Origin: JAMHWF01 sp048500255
Lineage (GTDB): Bacteria; Pseudomonadota; Gammaproteobacteria; Burkholderiales; Burkholderiaceae_C
Direction: 5' to 3'
Assembly: GCA_048500255.1 (NCBI GenBank)
Contig: JASNYH010000004.1
Coordinates: 268,075-332,074 of the forward strand
Length of the DNA stretch: 64,000 bases
The notes under the pieces are model-generated. The model ran no database searches, was not told where the DNA came from, and saw nothing but the letters and a program-made list of their open reading frames with translations. Both the position numbers and the translations under genes were made by a program. Below are positions 63,005 through 64,000 of the stretch, piece by piece; positions within the stretch are counted from its first letter, which is position 1; each line of letters opens with the position of its first letter.

Positions 63005-63931
63005 TCAGCCGGCTTGATGGCGCTTCCGCGGTGCGATACTTGGCCTCATGCGGTTAAAACGCCTATCCGTGGGGCTGTAGCTGGGCAGGTAAAACAACTC
63101 AATGTCCTCTTTGTGCAATGCCGCCCACTCTTTGACCGGCTTGCTGTGGTGCACCCTCAGGTTGTCAAGAATCAGGAAGATCTTCTTGCCCTGCGCGTCC
63201 TTGATCAAGGCCTGCATAAACTCGATCAGCTTGTCGGCATTGAACGCCTCATCAATGATCATCCAGCGCGTCTTACCCTGGTTCGTGACGGTGGCAATCA
63301 TCGAAAGCTTTTGCCGTGTTCCACCCACTGCCCGCGTCACCGGTGTTTGACCGGTGGGCGCGTAACTTCTGCCACGCACATCCGTGTTGACCAGGGCTGT
63401 TTCATCGCCCCAATGGATCTCTGCGCCTTCACGCTTGGCCCTGGCTTCAATGGCAGGGTATTCATCTTCGAGCCACGCCTTGACGGCCTCAGGTCGCTGT
63501 TCGTAAGCTTTCTTGATCGGCTTTTGCGGCGTAAAACCCCAACGTGCCAGATAGTCGCCCACTGAACGCACAGATAGTTTCAGCCCCAGGTCGCGTTCGA
63601 TGAGTTCGCGCACGGCGGGCCGGCTCCAAAGCGCAAACTCCATCTTGATCTGCTCGGGGCGTTTGTCGATGATGGTCATTCGAATGGCGCGCTCTTGCTC
63701 AGGAGTCAGGCTGCGTCCACTACCGGGCTTCTTGCCCCTGGCGTGGGGCTTGAGTGCAGCCGCTCCGCCTTGCTCGAACAGGCGCAGTGCAGCGTTGACA
63801 CCAGACCAACTCAGCCCGGTTTGCTCCACGATCTGCATCACGCCAACACCTTTTCGATGCAAACGGATAACTTGCTTGCGCCGTTCTTGCAGCACTTCCC
63901 GCGACTGCTTGCGTGCATCTTCTTTTTCCAT
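63005..63931 (-). pseudogene. IS630-family transposase lacking its last catalytic residue
   Basis: A 308-aa frame. The N-terminal HTH (GVGVMQIVEQTGLSWSGVN) and the WGFTPQKPIKKAYEQ segment are typical for IS630. Catalytic Asp residues are in EIHWGDETALVN and FLILDNLRVHHSK. After YLPSYSP the family has ELNPxE with the last catalytic Glu; here the sequence changes to TDRRFNRMRPS and stops. The 3' end is therefore missing or replaced, and the enzyme should be inactive. Confidence 0.8.
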
Positions 63932-64000
63932 GAACTTTGGAGTCAGGTCATCAACAAAAGTTGATGAATAAATTATGCCGAGTCTATAACTCCCGTTGAC

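Larger units (their letters stand above)
31144..64000. mobile_element. ICE- or integrated-plasmid-like genomic island (right end outside window)
   Basis: From the broken exonuclease III gene onwards the chromosomal gene order ends, base composition becomes visibly less GC-rich, and island genes follow: integrase, duplicated ParM/ParR, Cas4-like nuclease, copper ATPase cargo, second integrase, ParB, HU-like protein, methylase and transposons. No conjugation or type IV secretion genes are within the window, so self-transfer cannot be judged. The right attachment site must be beyond 64000. Confidence 0.75.

Overview
The first 31 kb look like the chromosome of a very GC-rich betaproteobacterium, probably Burkholderiales. 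The genes are typical of that group: mutL with an endonuclease motif, miaA, thyA-folA, an orphan ligAB, a PA2778/PA2779 pair and an attH/FtsX/LolD cluster. Many starts sit only a few bases after a TACAAT/TAGAAT-like -10 box. The order is 1-10 kb cation antiporter, mutL, hydrolase, pseudouridine synthase, PA2778/PA2779, MFS pump, miaA; 9-14 kb a lipid/lipoprotein-type ABC exporter with AttH; 14-19.5 kb ligAB, a hydrolase, an ABC exporter and a solute-binding protein; 19.7-23.7 kb OmpA lipoprotein, thyA, folA, PAS protein, phosphoesterase, redoxin; 23.8-31 kb a heavy-metal (Cus/Czc-type) RND operon whose outer-membrane component is broken by a frameshift and an in-frame stop.

At about 31.14 kb the chromosome breaks off after the first ten codons of an exonuclease III gene. 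From there to the end is an ICE or integrated-plasmid-like island, visibly less GC-rich; its right end lies outside the window. The island carries a tyrosine integrase (31373-32629), a nuclease pair that looks like a Cas4-type protein split over two genes with a CFI-box in the first, two tandem actin-like ParM/ParR modules, a Cu/Ag P-type ATPase with a MerR-type promoter, a second integrase, a large ParB-like protein, an HU protein with a histone-H1-like tail, a PAPS-reductase-like gene, an internally deleted nitrate reductase/sulfite reductase remnant, a DUF7694-type gene and a truncated adenine methylase.

The most interesting part is a 9.9 kb element (about 47280-57186) inserted in the PAPS-reductase-like gene. 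The two gene halves lie on either side of it, and joining them at the shared GGTA restores one uninterrupted frame of 376 codons. The element has three consecutive, translationally overlapping tyrosine recombinases plus a small coiled-coil protein. Its cargo is a MerR-like autoregulator, an N6-adenine methyltransferase and a PD-(D/E)XK protein, which I read as a candidate restriction/defence system.

At the right edge an IS1071-like Tn3-family element, itself 5'-truncated, cuts the 5' end of the adenine methylase gene, and an IS630-family transposase that lacks its last catalytic Glu follows. I saw no rRNA, tRNA or CRISPR array. All family assignments come from motif recognition by eye, without database searches.
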